64,000 nt of DNA, taken from contig NW_022881603.1 in assembly GCF_003369915.1 (NCBI RefSeq), positions 22,193,515 to 22,257,514 on the forward strand, written 5' to 3'. Below, in pieces: positions 32,374 through 43,823 of the stretch. The translations under genes were made by a program, and so were the position numbers. Below the pieces are notes generated by a model. That model searched no databases, was not told where the DNA came from, and worked only from the letters and a program-made list of their open reading frames with translations. The stretch is from Drosophila miranda. Lineage: Eukaryota > Arthropoda > Insecta > Diptera > Drosophilidae. Within the stretch, counting starts at the first letter, position 1. Each line of letters starts with the position of its first letter.

Positions 32374-33713
32374 TGTTGCATGCGAAGATATCGATAGGCG
32401 AGACCCTAGAAGCGCTGAGAGGAAGGTATTTTTTTGAACAGGGTGGCAGGGCCAAAATTTAAGGGGAAAGGTTAGCGAAGAGTGGCCACCTGGTCCTGGA
32501 GAGTTAGAGTTCCGCGCGCTCTCCGGAGCCGTTGTGAGAGGATTTCCGATCTCATCCCATAACGGAGTCCCGAAGCCAACTCACCCACACCCAAAAGAAA
32601 AGAGAGCCGACAGCAGCCCGAATCAGGCCATGCCCTTGAACCTAGTTCAAGGGCGATAGAACAGAGAGCGATGGGGATCGGCAGCCGGGAGCATTAAACA
32701 GAACAGCCAAGAGGGGGTTCAGAAAAAAAAGTTCCCGCAACGGAGGAGCATGCGCGCCGGACCTAGTGACTTAGCGATTTTTTTTGTTCTGAAAGAAAAA
32801 GTGAGTGGGATGAGGATGGAGTAGTGGCCATCACCCTGCAAAAAAATGAATAAAAGATAAATAAATGTGATTCCAGGGGATCCAGATCAGGGAAAGACCA
32901 GGAACCAGGACCAGGAAGCATAAGAGTGAGTCCGCTCCAAAGGGGGAGTAAAGAAACCCCAAATTTATTTTTTTGTTGGCCGTAGGGAATAGGTCACAGC
33001 TCCGCCCCCCTGGCCTGTTGTTCCTGCTGGTCTCGAAGGATCAGACCTGGCCACGTAGTGCGGGACCCTCGCCCACTTAGGGAGAAGAAAAAAAAGCACA
33101 TCAACTTATTTACTCCCATTAATTATTTTTGTTAGACGTCTCTAGTTATAAGTATATGTAATTTAAGTCCGTCCATATTTATTATATATATGTAACCTAT
33201 TTATTTATATTTATTATATTATTTATTCCTATTAATCTAATTATTTATTAACCGCCAGTAGTACTAAGATGAGGGGGGATGAATAGGCAGGCCTAGTTTA
33301 GAAATGATATCGTGTGAAAATAGGAAATGAAGTGAAGATTATAACGAAGAAATGAATTGTTAAGCGTTTCGTATGGGGGGAAGAGGAGCCACAGCAACGA
33401 GAGGGTAAGGCTTTTGCCAATGGCAGGGAGATCCGGAACGTGTGATTCAGATCTCAGGTAGGGTGGGTGCGTCGGGGGTAAAACATCGACACCTCGACCT
33501 GGTCCAAGTCTGTGTTGAGGGAAGACTGTAATGTTGTTTGTCGAGTAGAGTCCGTTTTTTTCAGTTTTTTTTTGTCGGTTATTTTTGTTGTTTCATTTTG
33601 TTCGAGATGTCCAATCAGTTGGTTGTTGTGCGACCTGAGGGCTTGGGAAGTATCCAGCCCTGGGATGACTGGCTAGCCGGCCTTGCCCCAAAGAAAAACA
33701 AAGGTTCGTAACA
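32374..33713 (+). repeat. 5' LTR (1340 bp)
   Basis: Starts TGTTGCATGCG and ends GTTCGTAACA. It contains AT-rich sequence around 33110-33250 and several ATAAA-like signals. It matches 39655-40995 except for about three differences. Confidence 0.95.
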
Positions 33714-33717
33714 ATAA

Positions 33718-33735
33718 TGGCGCCCAATCTGAGAC
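33718..33735 (+). other. Primer-binding site (TGGCGCCC type)
   Basis: TGGCGCCCAATCTGAGAC begins four bases after the LTR. It matches the start of tRNA-Lys-type primer sites. Confidence 0.7.
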
Positions 33736-34645
33736 AGGGAAGTGGACTCGCAGTCCTGGCTCGACCATCAAAGAGGGAGAGTACGGATGCGAATCATACG
33801 GACGTCGAAGAAATTATAAATATCCAGCAGAGAAGATAGATCTCGAGTGGTATTCTGCAATCTGGGGTCCATCGGTGTTCCGGTGGCCTGTGAGGGACTC
33901 GACGAGTTGGCTCACAGAAGCACGGCGCGGAGGGACCTGAGGATGCAAGAAAAAAATCCACAAAGTAAATAGTTTTTTTTGATGTTGGATGTTTCGGCAC
34001 TTATCTGACAACGGGAAGCAGGCAATCTCAAGAGGGGATTTGGTTTGGCACTGGCAGAGGAGAATCCAAAAGCCAGTTAGCAACCGGCCCGGTGCCTGGT
34101 GTGCAAAAGGAGAACCTGAAGAAAAAGAAATACCCGAAGTTAGGAATGGTCAGAAAGATTTCTGTTTTTCGCTTCCCCTGCTTACCGCTGGATGGAGTCG
34201 GGAGAGTAGATTCTCAAGGAGATTTTTTGTTCTGAGTGGCCCGTGGGGACAGATGTCGGCCACGCGTTGCACTCGGAGCAGCTACAACATCCCGCAACGA
34301 ACATTCAGTAGGGAAGTAGGCGGAAACAGCGACTGTAGGGAAGTGAGCGCCCTTGACTCTTAATCTTTCAAGGAAGATAAGATCAGTCAACAGCGCTCGC
34401 CAAATTTTAGACGTTGGACAGGAAAAGACGTAGAACACCATGTGCAGAGTTGGCCCTAGTAGTAGTTGTGGTTCCTTTCCCCCTTATTAGTGTTTTTGCC
34501 GTATTAAACGTTTTTGTGCTGAAGATCAGTGAGTTGGCGTTATAGGTAGTGTTTATGCGATTGTTCTGAAAGAAGAGTAGATAATTAATTGTATTGAATA
34601 AAAAGATAAGTAGGATAGTTCGAGGTAGGGAAATACAGGGCTAGG
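33736..34645 (+). other. Untranslated leader of the Osvaldo-like element
   Basis: About 0.9 kb between the primer-binding site and gag. No coding sequence is supported. It presumably carries packaging and dimerisation signals. Confidence 0.55.
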
Positions 34646-36139
34646 TTGATGAGCGCGTACAACTTGCGGTCTAAGCAGAAAATGACTCGCAGGACTCCTC
34701 CACCAGGTAACCTCCAAGGACAGATGCAAGGCGGGGACACACAGGGCGCTGAGGGGCGTGAAGACGACAGCTGGAATTTGCCAGGCCAATCGAACGCACT
34801 GCCCTCCGAGATTCTCTCAGGAGTAAATGTCGCCATAGCGCAAGCACAGGAGACGTGGAGAGGCAGCATGGCAGATACTCTGAGTAGGACGTTGCAGGAG
34901 GAGATCCGTCGCGGCTTTATGGAGCTGATGGGGGCCATAACAGAGGTGATGGCGCCTCTTCGCCAGAACGTGGAATTGATCCAAGATCTGAGATTGGAAA
35001 GAGACCAGGGTGAAAACAACGATAATAATAATGGCGATCAGCAGCCTCTAGCTCACCTCAGGCAGAAGCCGAACACAGGGACCATGCCCAAAAGACCCAA
35101 GGACGATGACGCATGGAATTCACAGTCGCCTCCAAGGAAGCCGGCGAGGTTGAGCCAGAACTGGCGCCGAGGAATAGCCGATGCGGACCTGGATCCAGGT
35201 GCTGGAAGGCAGAGACGGGAGACATCAGGAGACGGCGGAGGTCCAACAGATCTGCCACCATATGAAAGGAGAGATGATTGGAGAGGAGCGAGATGGGGGC
35301 GCGTCGACAAATGGGAAATCCACTTCGACGGAGATGGAGATCCAAATAAGATGACGGTGCAGGACTTCGTGTTCAGGGTCGAGTTCCTCCGTAGGCAGAA
35401 CCGACGGTCGTGGGACGAGGTCCTTGACAACTTTCACCATCTCGTCAAAGGACAAGCGGCGGAGTGGTATTGGCAATTTGTCCGAGAACGGCCTCCGGAA
35501 GGATGGGAGGATTTGAAGGACGAGTTGGTGTCCCGGTTCCGAGCAGTGGGTGGCGAGTTCGAGCGGCTACGCACCTTGCATGAGCGAAGGCAACAATCTG
35601 GCGAATCTGTGGAAGAATATTTTAGAGCGATGCGCAGACTGGCGGCTAGACTCACCACACCTTTGGTTGAGTCCGAAATGGTGCGAGTCTTGAAGAAGGG
35701 GCTCGATGATGAGATCGCCCGCTACGTTTACGCGATCCGAGTCCGGAACGTGGAGCAGCTGAGGGAAGAGTGCCTGGAAGTGGAGTACCACTTTCGCGGA
35801 CGCGAGCAGAAGTCGACGTTCCGTCCTGTGCCGAAATTCCAATCAGCCGGGAAGCGAGTGGAGGAGCTAGAGCCGGAAACGGAGTTTCTGGATGAAGACG
35901 AAGCAAGGATGGTGGAAGAAACTCACCTGGCGAACAAACCCAGGCTGTGTTGCTGGAATTGCGGCCAGTTCGACCACGGATTCCGAGACTGCGTGGCGAA
36001 GGAACGCAAAATATTCTGTTACCGCTGCGGGAAACCAGAAATGTTTACTCCAACGTGTCCCAATTGCTCGGGAAACGCACGAGCGGGCATGATGAAAGCG
36101 GGAGATCAGCGCTCGGGACAGAAGCCCGCGAAGAAATGA
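34646..36139 (+). CDS. Gag of the Osvaldo-like element
   Basis: 497 codons, apparently intact. The N-terminal part is hydrophilic. The core (about residues 210-400) has WDEVLDNFHHLVKGQAAEWY and related helices of the gypsy capsid. Two zinc-binding stretches follow: CCWNCGQFDHGFRDC and CYRCGKPEMFTPTCPNC. The frame ends TGA at 36137-36139. It overlaps pol, which lies in the -1 phase, and a GGGAAAC heptamer in the overlap is the likely shift site. Confidence 0.92.
   Translation: MMSAYNLRSKQKMTRRTPPPGNLQGQMQGGDTQGAEGREDDSWNLPGQSNALPSEILSGVNVAIAQAQETWRGSMADTLSRTLQEEIRRGFMELMGAITEVMAPLRQNVELIQDLRLERDQGENNDNNNGDQQPLAHLRQKPNTGTMPKRPKDDDAWNSQSPPRKPARLSQNWRRGIADADLDPGAGRQRRETSGDGGGPTDLPPYERRDDWRGARWGRVDKWEIHFDGDGDPNKMTVQDFVFRVEFLRRQNRRSWDEVLDNFHHLVKGQAAEWYWQFVRERPPEGWEDLKDELVSRFRAVGGEFERLRTLHERRQQSGESVEEYFRAMRRLAARLTTPLVESEMVRVLKKGLDDEIARYVYAIRVRNVEQLREECLEVEYHFRGREQKSTFRPVPKFQSAGKRVEELEPETEFLDEDEARMVEETHLANKPRLCCWNCGQFDHGFRDCVAKERKIFCYRCGKPEMFTPTCPNCSGNARAGMMKAGDQRSGQKPAKK
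36070..36076 (+). promoter_or_regulatory. Candidate -1 ribosomal frameshift site GGGAAAC
   Basis: In the Gag phase it reads G GGA AAC, the X XXY YYZ form used by several retroviruses at gag-pro. A -1 slip leads directly into the open pol phase (RTSGHDESG). Downstream, CGAGC (36080-36084) can pair with GCTCG (36111-36115), and GGGC (36085-36088) with GCCC (36124-36127). A hairpin or pseudoknot is therefore possible. Confidence 0.65.
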
Positions 36140-38556
36140 ACGATGGTCCACTAATGAATATAGAATTTAAGAATAATAGCCCGAATAAATTAAATAAAAA
36201 TAGTTTGAAGTTTGTACCGGCCGAAGAAAGGATGAGGAGATACATACAAATTCGAAACCAAATCTTTGATGACAGGCAGCTGGAGGGGATGCGCGGTGTC
36301 AGTCGTAGACTCCAAAAGGCCCGTTCCAGATTTAAGGAAAGGCGACAGACTCGCAAAGAGGTGGCCGAGGCAGTCAGACGAGGAGCAGGACGCGATCCCA
36401 GAGTGTTTGCCGAAGTGCAGATAAGAGGACATCGGATTGCTGGACTCCTAGATACTGGGGCATCCGTTAGTGTCTTAGGAAAGGGCAGCCGTGAACTCCT
36501 TGCCGACCTTGAGGTGGAAATGGACAATTATGTCTCGATCATCAAGACAGCCTCTGGAGAAGACAGGTCCATAATCGGCAAAACCAAACTCTGCGTAAGA
36601 TATAACGGAATGAACAAAGAGATCTTGTTTTACGTATGCCCGTACCTAGAGCAAGCCATGTACTTGGGCATAGATTTCTGGAGATCCTTCGCGCTGGCTC
36701 CCACAGTCCTCGGAGAAGAGTCCAGTAGATCCAGCGAGGTCCAAGTAGGCGAGATCCAAATGTCACAAATCAGCCAGTACGCCGAACATCGCCCGGAGGA
36801 CGTGGAAGTGGAAGCTTGGGCCCTGGAAGACACGGAAACCGAAGAGCTGGAGAAGGTAAAGAAGGAGTTTCTGACCTATGAGGATGCCGGATTGGGAACA
36901 ACGACGGTAGAGCAGCATCGGATCCAGTTGATCGAGGGCGCAGAACCATTTAAAGATCGGCATTACCCTCAATCCCCAGCGATGCAGGAGGTGATCTGGA
37001 CCGAGGTGGATAAAATGCTGGAGCTAGGAGTGATCGAAGTTAGCGATAGTCCATGGAGCAATCGGACGACGGTGGTGCGAAAGCCAAACAAAAATAGATT
37101 CTGTTTGGACGCGCGGAAACTGAACCAACTCACCGTAAAAGATGCTTACCCTCTTCCTAGTATCGAGGGTATACTATCCAGGATTGACCAGACATACTAC
37201 ATTTCTAGCGTCTACCTCAAATTCGCATTCTGGCAGATTAAACTGGACCCAGAAAGCCGGAAGTGCACCGCATTTACCGTCGCAGGCCGTCCGCTGTATC
37301 AATTCGTGATGATGCCCTTCGGTCTGTGTAACGCTGCCCAGAGGTTATGCAGAGTGATGGATAAGGTAATTCCAACTCAGCTCCGATCAAACGTTTTCGT
37401 TTATTTGGACGATCTTTTGGTGATAGCCCCGGACTTCCAGACGCATCTGCGGTATCTGCGATTGGTGGCCCAGTGCCTGAAAAGAGCGAATTTGACGATA
37501 GGCTTAAAAAAATCCAAATTCTGCTTTAAGTCGCTAAAATACCTAGGGTTTATCATCGGAGGTGGCACGCTGCAAATGGATCCCGATAGGGTTGTGGCTA
37601 TACAAAAGATCCCGAACCCAAGTTCAGTGAAGGAGCTACGGAGCTTCATAGGAACCGCAGGATGGTATAGGCGCTTCATCAAGGACTTCGCAACCGTCGC
37701 TGTACCGTTAACAGATGCTCTGAAGAAGCATGCGCGCGGGAAGTTTTCCTTGCCAACGGAAGCGAGGGCGGCCATAGAATCCCTGAAAAAGGCCCTCACC
37801 ACGGCTCCTGTATTAGTCCATGCCGACTTCAAACGCCATTTTTACATCCAGTGCGACGCCTCAAATTTTGGAGTGGGAGCAGTGCTTTTCCAGCTGGATG
37901 ACGACAAAGCAGAGCGTCCAGTGGCATTCTTTTCTTCCAAGCTGAACAAACACCAAATAAATTATTCTGTAACGGAGAAAGAATGTTTAGCTGCGGTATT
38001 GGCGATAGAGAGATTCAGGCCATATGTGGAATTGATGCCGTTCACGGTAATTACTGATCACGCCAGCCTCAAGTGGCTAATGTCACTCAAGGACCTGAAT
38101 GGGCGTCTAGCGAGATGGTCATTGCGGCTGCAGAGGTTCGACTTTGAGATCGAACACCGCAAGGGAGTCGAAAATATAGTGGCGGATACACTATCACGCT
38201 GCATCGAGGAGGTGGTTCTAGACCCAACGGAAATCCTCGGATTCCAGACGACGGAATTCAAGTCAACGGAATACCAGGAGCTGAAAGAAGAAATCTGCAG
38301 GAACAAAGAAGTATTGCCTGACCTGCGAATAGACGGGGACCTAGTATTCAAGCGAATGGCCTTCGCGCAAATCGACGACCAAGTGGAAGGTTCCATGTGG
38401 AAATTATGGATTCCCGCGGCATTGACGAAAACCCTCATCGCAAAGGCCCACGAAGACCACACAGCTGGACACGGTGGAATGAAGAAGACCTTGCATAGAT
38501 TAAAAAGGCACTACTACTGGCCGGCGATGACGGCACAAGTGCGGGAATACGTCCGA
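36077..38556 (+). pseudogene. Pol part 1: protease, RT and RNase H (RT catalytic Asp replaced)
   Basis: Protease LLDTGASVSVLG is at about 36446-36481. RT follows with MMPFGLCNAAQRL and YLDDLLVIA. In motif A the sequence is SSVYLKFAFWQI: codon TAC at 37213-37215 replaces the Asp present in the minus-strand relative (SSVDLKFAFWQI). That Asp binds catalytic metal in all RTs, so this enzyme should be inactive. RNase H shows YIQCDASNFG, VTEKECLAA and ITDHASLKWL. The integrase N-terminal His pair (HEDHTAGHGGMKK) follows, then the phase is lost near 38556. Confidence 0.88.
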
Positions 38557-39457
38557 ATCCAAAGCACCCAATTACCGGAGCCAAGTCGGGATCGGTCAGG
38601 AAGTAACCACGGAGAGGCCATTCCAAAAGCTCTACATAGACTTCCTTGGAAAGTATCCCAGGTCGAAAAGGGGACAGGCTTGGATTTTCGTCGTCGTAGA
38701 CCACTTTTCGAAATTCACCTTCTTGAAGGCGATGAGAGAGGCGACCGCGGCGAACGTCATTCAATTCCTGGTGCAAGAGGTCTTTTACAAATTCGGGGTG
38801 CCAGAGGTGATCCACTCCGACAACGGAAAGCAGTTCCTGTCGAAGACTTTCATGGACATGGTCAGCGGCTTCGGGATCCGACACATGCGCACAGCAGTAT
38901 ACTCGCCGCAAAGCAATGCAGCCGAGAGAGTAAATCGGACGATACTCGCTGCAATAAGGACGTATCTGGAGAAGGATCACAGGGACTGGGACATCTACCT
39001 ACCGGAGATCGAAGTGTCAATCCGTGACTCCGTGCACGAAGCCACAGGCGTCACGCCGTTCTTCGCTGTATTTGGACAGCAGATGTTCCTGAATGGGAAC
39101 TGCTATAAGCTGGCGAGGAAGCTGCAGTCTTTGACGGAACACGAAGTGCACGCATTAGATCCCGCGGATAAGCGACACCTCATTCGCGAGCAAATTAAAC
39201 GCAGCCTACACCAAGCGTATGAGCGGAGCAGCCAGCGTTATAACAAACGGGCCCGAGTCTTTTTCGCCAGACCTGGCCAAGAAGTCTACAGGCGCAACTT
39301 CACCCTCAGCGACTTTGGCAAAAGCTACAACGCCAAGTTCGCCCGGAAATTTCTAAAATGCAGAGGCGAACGTCCAGTAGGGAATAACGCCTACGAGCTG
39401 GAGGATCTGTCGGGGAGGCCGGTGGGGATTTTTCACGCCAAAGACCTAAAATTGTAG
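38557..39457 (+). pseudogene. Pol part 2: integrase core and C-terminus (+1 phase)
   Basis: From about 38557 the integrase continues in the +1 phase. The catalytic triad is present: Asp in YIDFLG, Asp in IHSDNGKQF and Glu in AAERVNRT. The CxxC half of the HHCC zinc site is absent at the break, so a small deletion there removed the cysteines and changed the phase. A basic C-terminal region ends at TAG (39455-39457). After it, 39458-39654 is short non-coding sequence up to the LTR. Confidence 0.85.
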
Positions 39458-39654
39458 CGAAAATTGCAGACTGGGGACTTCAGAGTTAAAAACACTCACT
39501 TAAGGATTATCAGATACGTGGGTGTAAGCCTACGTTGGGCGCTGCAAGATCCTCCTAGGCACTGTAATGTCCGAGAATGCCAGCATTTTTGGTGAAGCTC
39601 TTCGATGTTTGCAAATAATTCTCCGCGGCCATGGTCGCTCGAATTTTCGCTAGG

Positions 39655-40995
39655 TGTTGCATGCGAAGATATCGATAGGCGAGACCCTAGAAGCGCTGAG
39701 AGGAAGGTATTTTTTTGAACAGGGTGGCAGGGCCAAAATTTAAGGGGAAAGGTTAGCGAAGAGTGGCCACCTGGTCCTGGAGAGTTAGAGTTCCGCGCGC
39801 TCTCCGGAGCCGTTGTGAGAGGATTTCCGATCTCATCCCATAACGGAGTCCCGAAGCCAACTCACCCACACCCAAAAGAAAAGAGAGCCGACAGCAGCCC
39901 GAATCAGGCCATGCCCTTGAACCTAGTTCAAGGGCGATAGAACAGAGAGCGATGGGGATCGGCAGCCGGGAGCATTAAACAGAACAGCCAAGAGGGGGTT
40001 CAGAAAAAAAAGTTCCCGCAACGGAGGAGCATGCGCGCCGGACCTAGTGACTTAGCGATTTTTTTTGTTCTGAAAGAAAAAGTGAGTGGGATGAGGATGG
40101 AGTAGTGGCCATCACCCTGCAAAAAAATGAATAAAAGATAAATAAATGTGATTCCAGGGGATCCAGATCAGGGAAAGACCAGGAACCAGGACCAGGAAGC
40201 ATAAGAGTGAGTCCGCTCCAAAGGGGGAGTAAAGAAACCCCAAATTTATTTTTTTGTTGGCCGTAGGGAATAGGTCACAGCTCCGCCACCCTGGCCTGTT
40301 GTTCCTGCTGGTCTCGAAGGATCAGACCTGGCCACGTAGTGCGGGACCCTCGCCCACTTAGGGAGAAGAAAAAAAAGCACATCAACTTATTTACTCCCAT
40401 TAATTATTTTTGTTAGACGTCTCTAGTTATAAGTATATGTAATTTAAGTCCGTCCATATTTATTATATATATGTAACCTATTTATTTATATTTATTATAT
40501 TATTTATTCCTATTAATCTAATTATTTATTAACCGCCAGTAGTACTAAGATGAGGGGGGGATGAATAGGCAGGCCTAGTTTAGAAATGATATCGTGTGAA
40601 AATAGGAAATGAAGTGAAGATTATAACGAAGAAATGAATTGTTAAGCGTTTCGTATGGGGGGAAGAGGAGCCACAGCAACGAGAGGGTAAGGCTTTTGCC
40701 AATGGCAGGGAGATCCGGAACGTGTGATTCAGATCTCAGGTAGGGTGGGTGCGTCGGGGGTAAAACATCGACACCTCGACCTGGTCCAAGTCTGTGTTGA
40801 GAGAAGACTGTAATGTTGTTTGTCGAGTAGAGTCCGTTTTTTTCAGTTTTTTTTTGTCGGTTATTTTTGTTGTTTCATTTTGTTCGAGATGTCCAATCAG
40901 TTGGTTGTTGTGCGACCTGAGGGCTTGGGAAGTATCCAGCCCTGGGATGACTGGCTAGCCGGCCTTGCCCCAAAGAAAAACAAAGGTTCGTAACA
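39655..40995 (+). repeat. 3' LTR (1341 bp)
   Basis: Nearly identical to 32374-33713. Visible differences are one extra G in a G run, CCACCC for CCCCCC, and GAGAGAAG for GAGGGAAG. Confidence 0.95.
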
Positions 40996-40999
40996 ACGT
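40996..40999. other. Target-site duplication ACGT (right)
   Basis: Copy of 32370-32373. Confidence 0.85.
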
Positions 41000-41063
41000 G
41001 AACAAAAAAAACTTTTTTCTACACTGTAAAATGATTTTTATCTAAGTAACTCCCATCACTATC

Positions 41064-41071
41064 TATCGATA
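41064..41071. promoter_or_regulatory. Perfect DRE (TATCGATA)
   Basis: TATCGATA is the binding site of DREF. A CATCACTATC stretch lies just before it and a GTAAGC donor-like site at 41096 after it, so a plus-strand promoter and short first exon are possible. I see no following coding exon. Confidence 0.4.
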
Positions 41072-41431
41072 TAACCGCAGTGTTTGGCGATAGTGGTAAG
41101 CTCAAAATGGAATTAAAAATAACAGTTGCACGCAAAGTAAAATCAGCACAACAATAAATAAGTAATCTTTTGACTGCAGCTGTAAATAAATAAATAGTTT
41201 AAGTGAAAATGAACGCTAGAGATATTGTTTTGATTAATAGCCGAATCCATTAAAGAAGGTTTTAAAAGTGGTGTCGAATTCGATATTCAACCTCGGCTTA
41301 TCCCATAGTGTGTGTCGAGTAATCTCATACAGGTGCAGTGCCAATTTGCTGCTAAAACAATATTTTTAGGCAGGACAATTTGGTAACGTTCTTTTCCTCC
41401 TCCAAGAAAATTTCGTTGTAGTTTTTATATG
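41072..41431. other. Intergenic stretch between the DRE and the Shroom 3' end
   Basis: AT-rich, non-coding. I see nothing else I can support. Confidence 0.4.
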
Positions 41432-41437
41432 TTTATT
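41432..41437 (-). terminator. Possible Shroom polyadenylation signal
   Basis: TTTATT on the plus strand reads AATAAA on the minus strand, about 260 bases after the Shroom stop. Confidence 0.35.
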
Positions 41438-41696
41438 AATGCATAATGTTTATCTTTGCTTTGATAAAGAGGTAAAAAATGCTTACGCTTAGGCGGCCGA
41501 TACATAGAATAATTAACCTACAAGCTAGTTGAAAATCACAAATGAACATACAATTATACATTACTATATAGTGTGGGTGTTGAAATTAAGCACATCGTTT
41601 TAAACTAATACATATTGCGGACGGCTGGATAATTCTCTCGGACGGCTCTCAACTGAGAGTTGACAGCTGGGAAAATTGGCCGGCAGTCGGGGAAAC

Positions 41697-43823
41697 TTAG
41701 CAATCGCTTTGGACTAGCGCATCGGTGAGGGCGCCCAGCTGCTCCTCGCTGCCTTTGATCCTGTCTGCCAGGTCGCGTGCGTCGGCAATCAGCTTGACCT
41801 TCATATTGATAAAGTAATCGTAGTCTGCGCACAGATCTGCGCTGAGATGTTTGCCCAGGAGGCCAGCAATGCTGGTACCGCGTCGATCGATGTCCGACTT
41901 GAGGCGCTGCGCCTCCTCCAGTTGCTCGTACAGACGCGTCCGCTTCGATTCCAGCACGGTCTGGGGATTGGAGATGTGTAAAGCATACATTAGAAAATGT
42001 TTACATGAAGATTGCCATGATGGTACCCACCTTATCCTGCTGACGTGATTCTAGGCTGCACTCGGTATGGGCCAGACGTTCGGACAGGGAAAGCAGCAGA
42101 CTCGTGATGTGACCCACATCGTCGATGTAGGTCCGGAACTTGGATGACTGGCTGGGGCGAACACTCTCCGCCAGCTTGGCAAAAAGATCCTGACCCAGTT
42201 TGTCGTTCGTCGAGCACTCCTCGCCAATGGTTTGCTGCTCATGCTTGAGGGCACCAATTTTTTGGTTCAACCGTTTGATCAGCTCATCCTAGAGGCGAGT
42301 TCATGGATAAATTAGTAAAAAATACCTGATAGAAGCTTCAGAGGGTACTCACCAGCTTCTGTTTGATGACATTCGCTCCCTCGCCACTCGCATCGCCGAG
42401 CTGCAGCTCAACACTGACCACCTTGGTGGTCTCTGTGGGTGCCGCCGCCGCTTTCATTCGCATCAGGGTGGACGTGCCCACGTCCCTCTTGGTCAGACGC
42501 AGTGGCACATTCGGATTGTACAGATTACTAACATAGTGGGAGGTGGGCCTGTAGCTCTTTGGTGTGAGGATGTCGACGAGCTTGTCGTTAGGCGCCAGCA
42601 GCTGCAAGAGCTCACTGCTCAGGTTCTCGTAGTCTAGCTCAACGGCCTGACGCTGGCGCGGCTGCAGTGTGGTCCGCGTCTGTTGCTCCTCCCGTCCCGC
42701 CACCAGATTGGTGTCCCAGTTCGCCACCTCATCCGTTTGGCAGCCCATGTCCATGGTGGTGGGCTTGACATTGACCATCAGCACGAGTTCGCTGCGTTGC
42801 ATCAGCTGCAGCCCTTCGTTTGCCGCACCTTGCGCATCGATTGGGTCTTCCTCGACGGGCGGTGGACTGGTCGGACTCGGCGGCGGCTGCAGCGACTGTT
42901 GATGGAACTCTGTGCTGGGACTGGGACTGGTGTTTGCCAACTTGGTGCTGGTGTAGCCACCAAGCAAGCCGGAGTCGTACAGATGCGCTGACATTAGCTG
43001 CGACTGCAGCTGGGTGATCTTCTCGATGTTCTCTCTCAGAGAATCCTGGCGGTTCATTACGGGCTTGGGAGGTGCGCTCGTTGTCAGAGTGGTGCTGATC
43101 ACCTCGGCGCGGAAGATGTGTGCCTCGGGATTAGGAACCGTGTTCGCATTCGTGTTAGGAATAATGCTGCACTCCAGCGAACTGTTGTGCGAGCTCAGGC
43201 TGCAGTCCGAGTTGGATGTGGCCGGCGAGAGGCGCGGCGGCGTTGGCGTCGGTGTTTCGGTGGGTGTCGGCGTTGGCGGTGGCAGGATCCCCTCCTCCAG
43301 CGTCGTCTCGAGGTCATAGACGGCTTGCTTCAGGTCCACATGTGACTGGGACATGAGCTGTTTCTGTGCGGGCAGGACGGAGGTCTGCTTCACGTCGTAC
43401 GACTGAGATCTCGTGTAGTGCTGGGGCGTAGCCTTTCCGTATCCGTGTCCCAGTGGCGGCGTGGAGTATCGCTGCCCGCCACCCGCCATCGCCTGGCCAT
43501 AGATCATAGTGTAGGGAGGTGTGTCATTCGTGGTTGATTTCGTTGCGAGGTTATTGTTGGAGCCGTAGCGCAGAGTCACGTTACCCTCTCCGCTAGGAGA
43601 GCCGGGCTGTGGCTTCGCCGGCTGCTGCTGCAGCTTCACGCCCAGTGGCAGGACATCTGGCAGATTGTTGGGCAGCTTACCGCTCACCACATAGGTGGGC
43701 TTCGGGTGGACCACCAGGTCCTCGTTGGAGGTTAGCGTGCGCTTGTAGATGCCATGGTCCGGGTCCGTGTTGTTCAGCTTCTCCAGGCTCTGGCGCGGCA
43801 GATACTTGGCCTTGGAATTCGAT
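41697..43823 (-). CDS. Shrm: Shroom, C-terminal exons with ASD2 domain (5' exons not seen)
   Basis: Exons on the minus strand: 43823-42353, 42288-42031 and 41960-41697, with introns GTGAGT...GCCTCTAG and GTGGGT...CCCCAG. Phases are consistent and the stop is TAG. The large exon is Pro/Ser/Thr-rich, unstructured Shroom linker. The last two exons encode the ASD2 coiled coil (DELIKRLNQKIGALKHE, SLLLSLSERLAHTE, KRTRLYEQLEEAQRLKSDID, GSEEQLGALTDALV). ASD2 binds Rho-kinase and drives apical actomyosin constriction. The first exon shown starts at a TTTGCAG acceptor and takes two bases from an earlier exon, so upstream exons lie further right, probably beyond the window. Confidence 0.88.

Larger units (their letters stand above)
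32374..40995 (+). mobile_element. Young, complete Osvaldo-like Ty3/gypsy element
   Basis: 8.6 kb with 1.34-kb LTRs that differ at about three positions, a 4-bp ACGT target duplication, primer-binding site, gag, and pol in the -1 phase. No env-like frame follows integrase. The LTR identity implies very recent insertion, yet RT has lost a catalytic Asp and integrase has a frame-changing deletion. I see no clear polypurine tract directly before the 3' LTR. Confidence 0.93.

Noticed and set aside
34585..36151. Several antisense frames over gag (for example 34585-35019 and 35053-35430)
   Set aside because: They are shadows of the well-supported gag frame on the plus strand.
42669..43345. Plus-strand frames opposite the large Shroom exon
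   Set aside because: Repetitive, composition-driven antisense frames. The minus strand carries consistent splice sites and the ASD2 domain.
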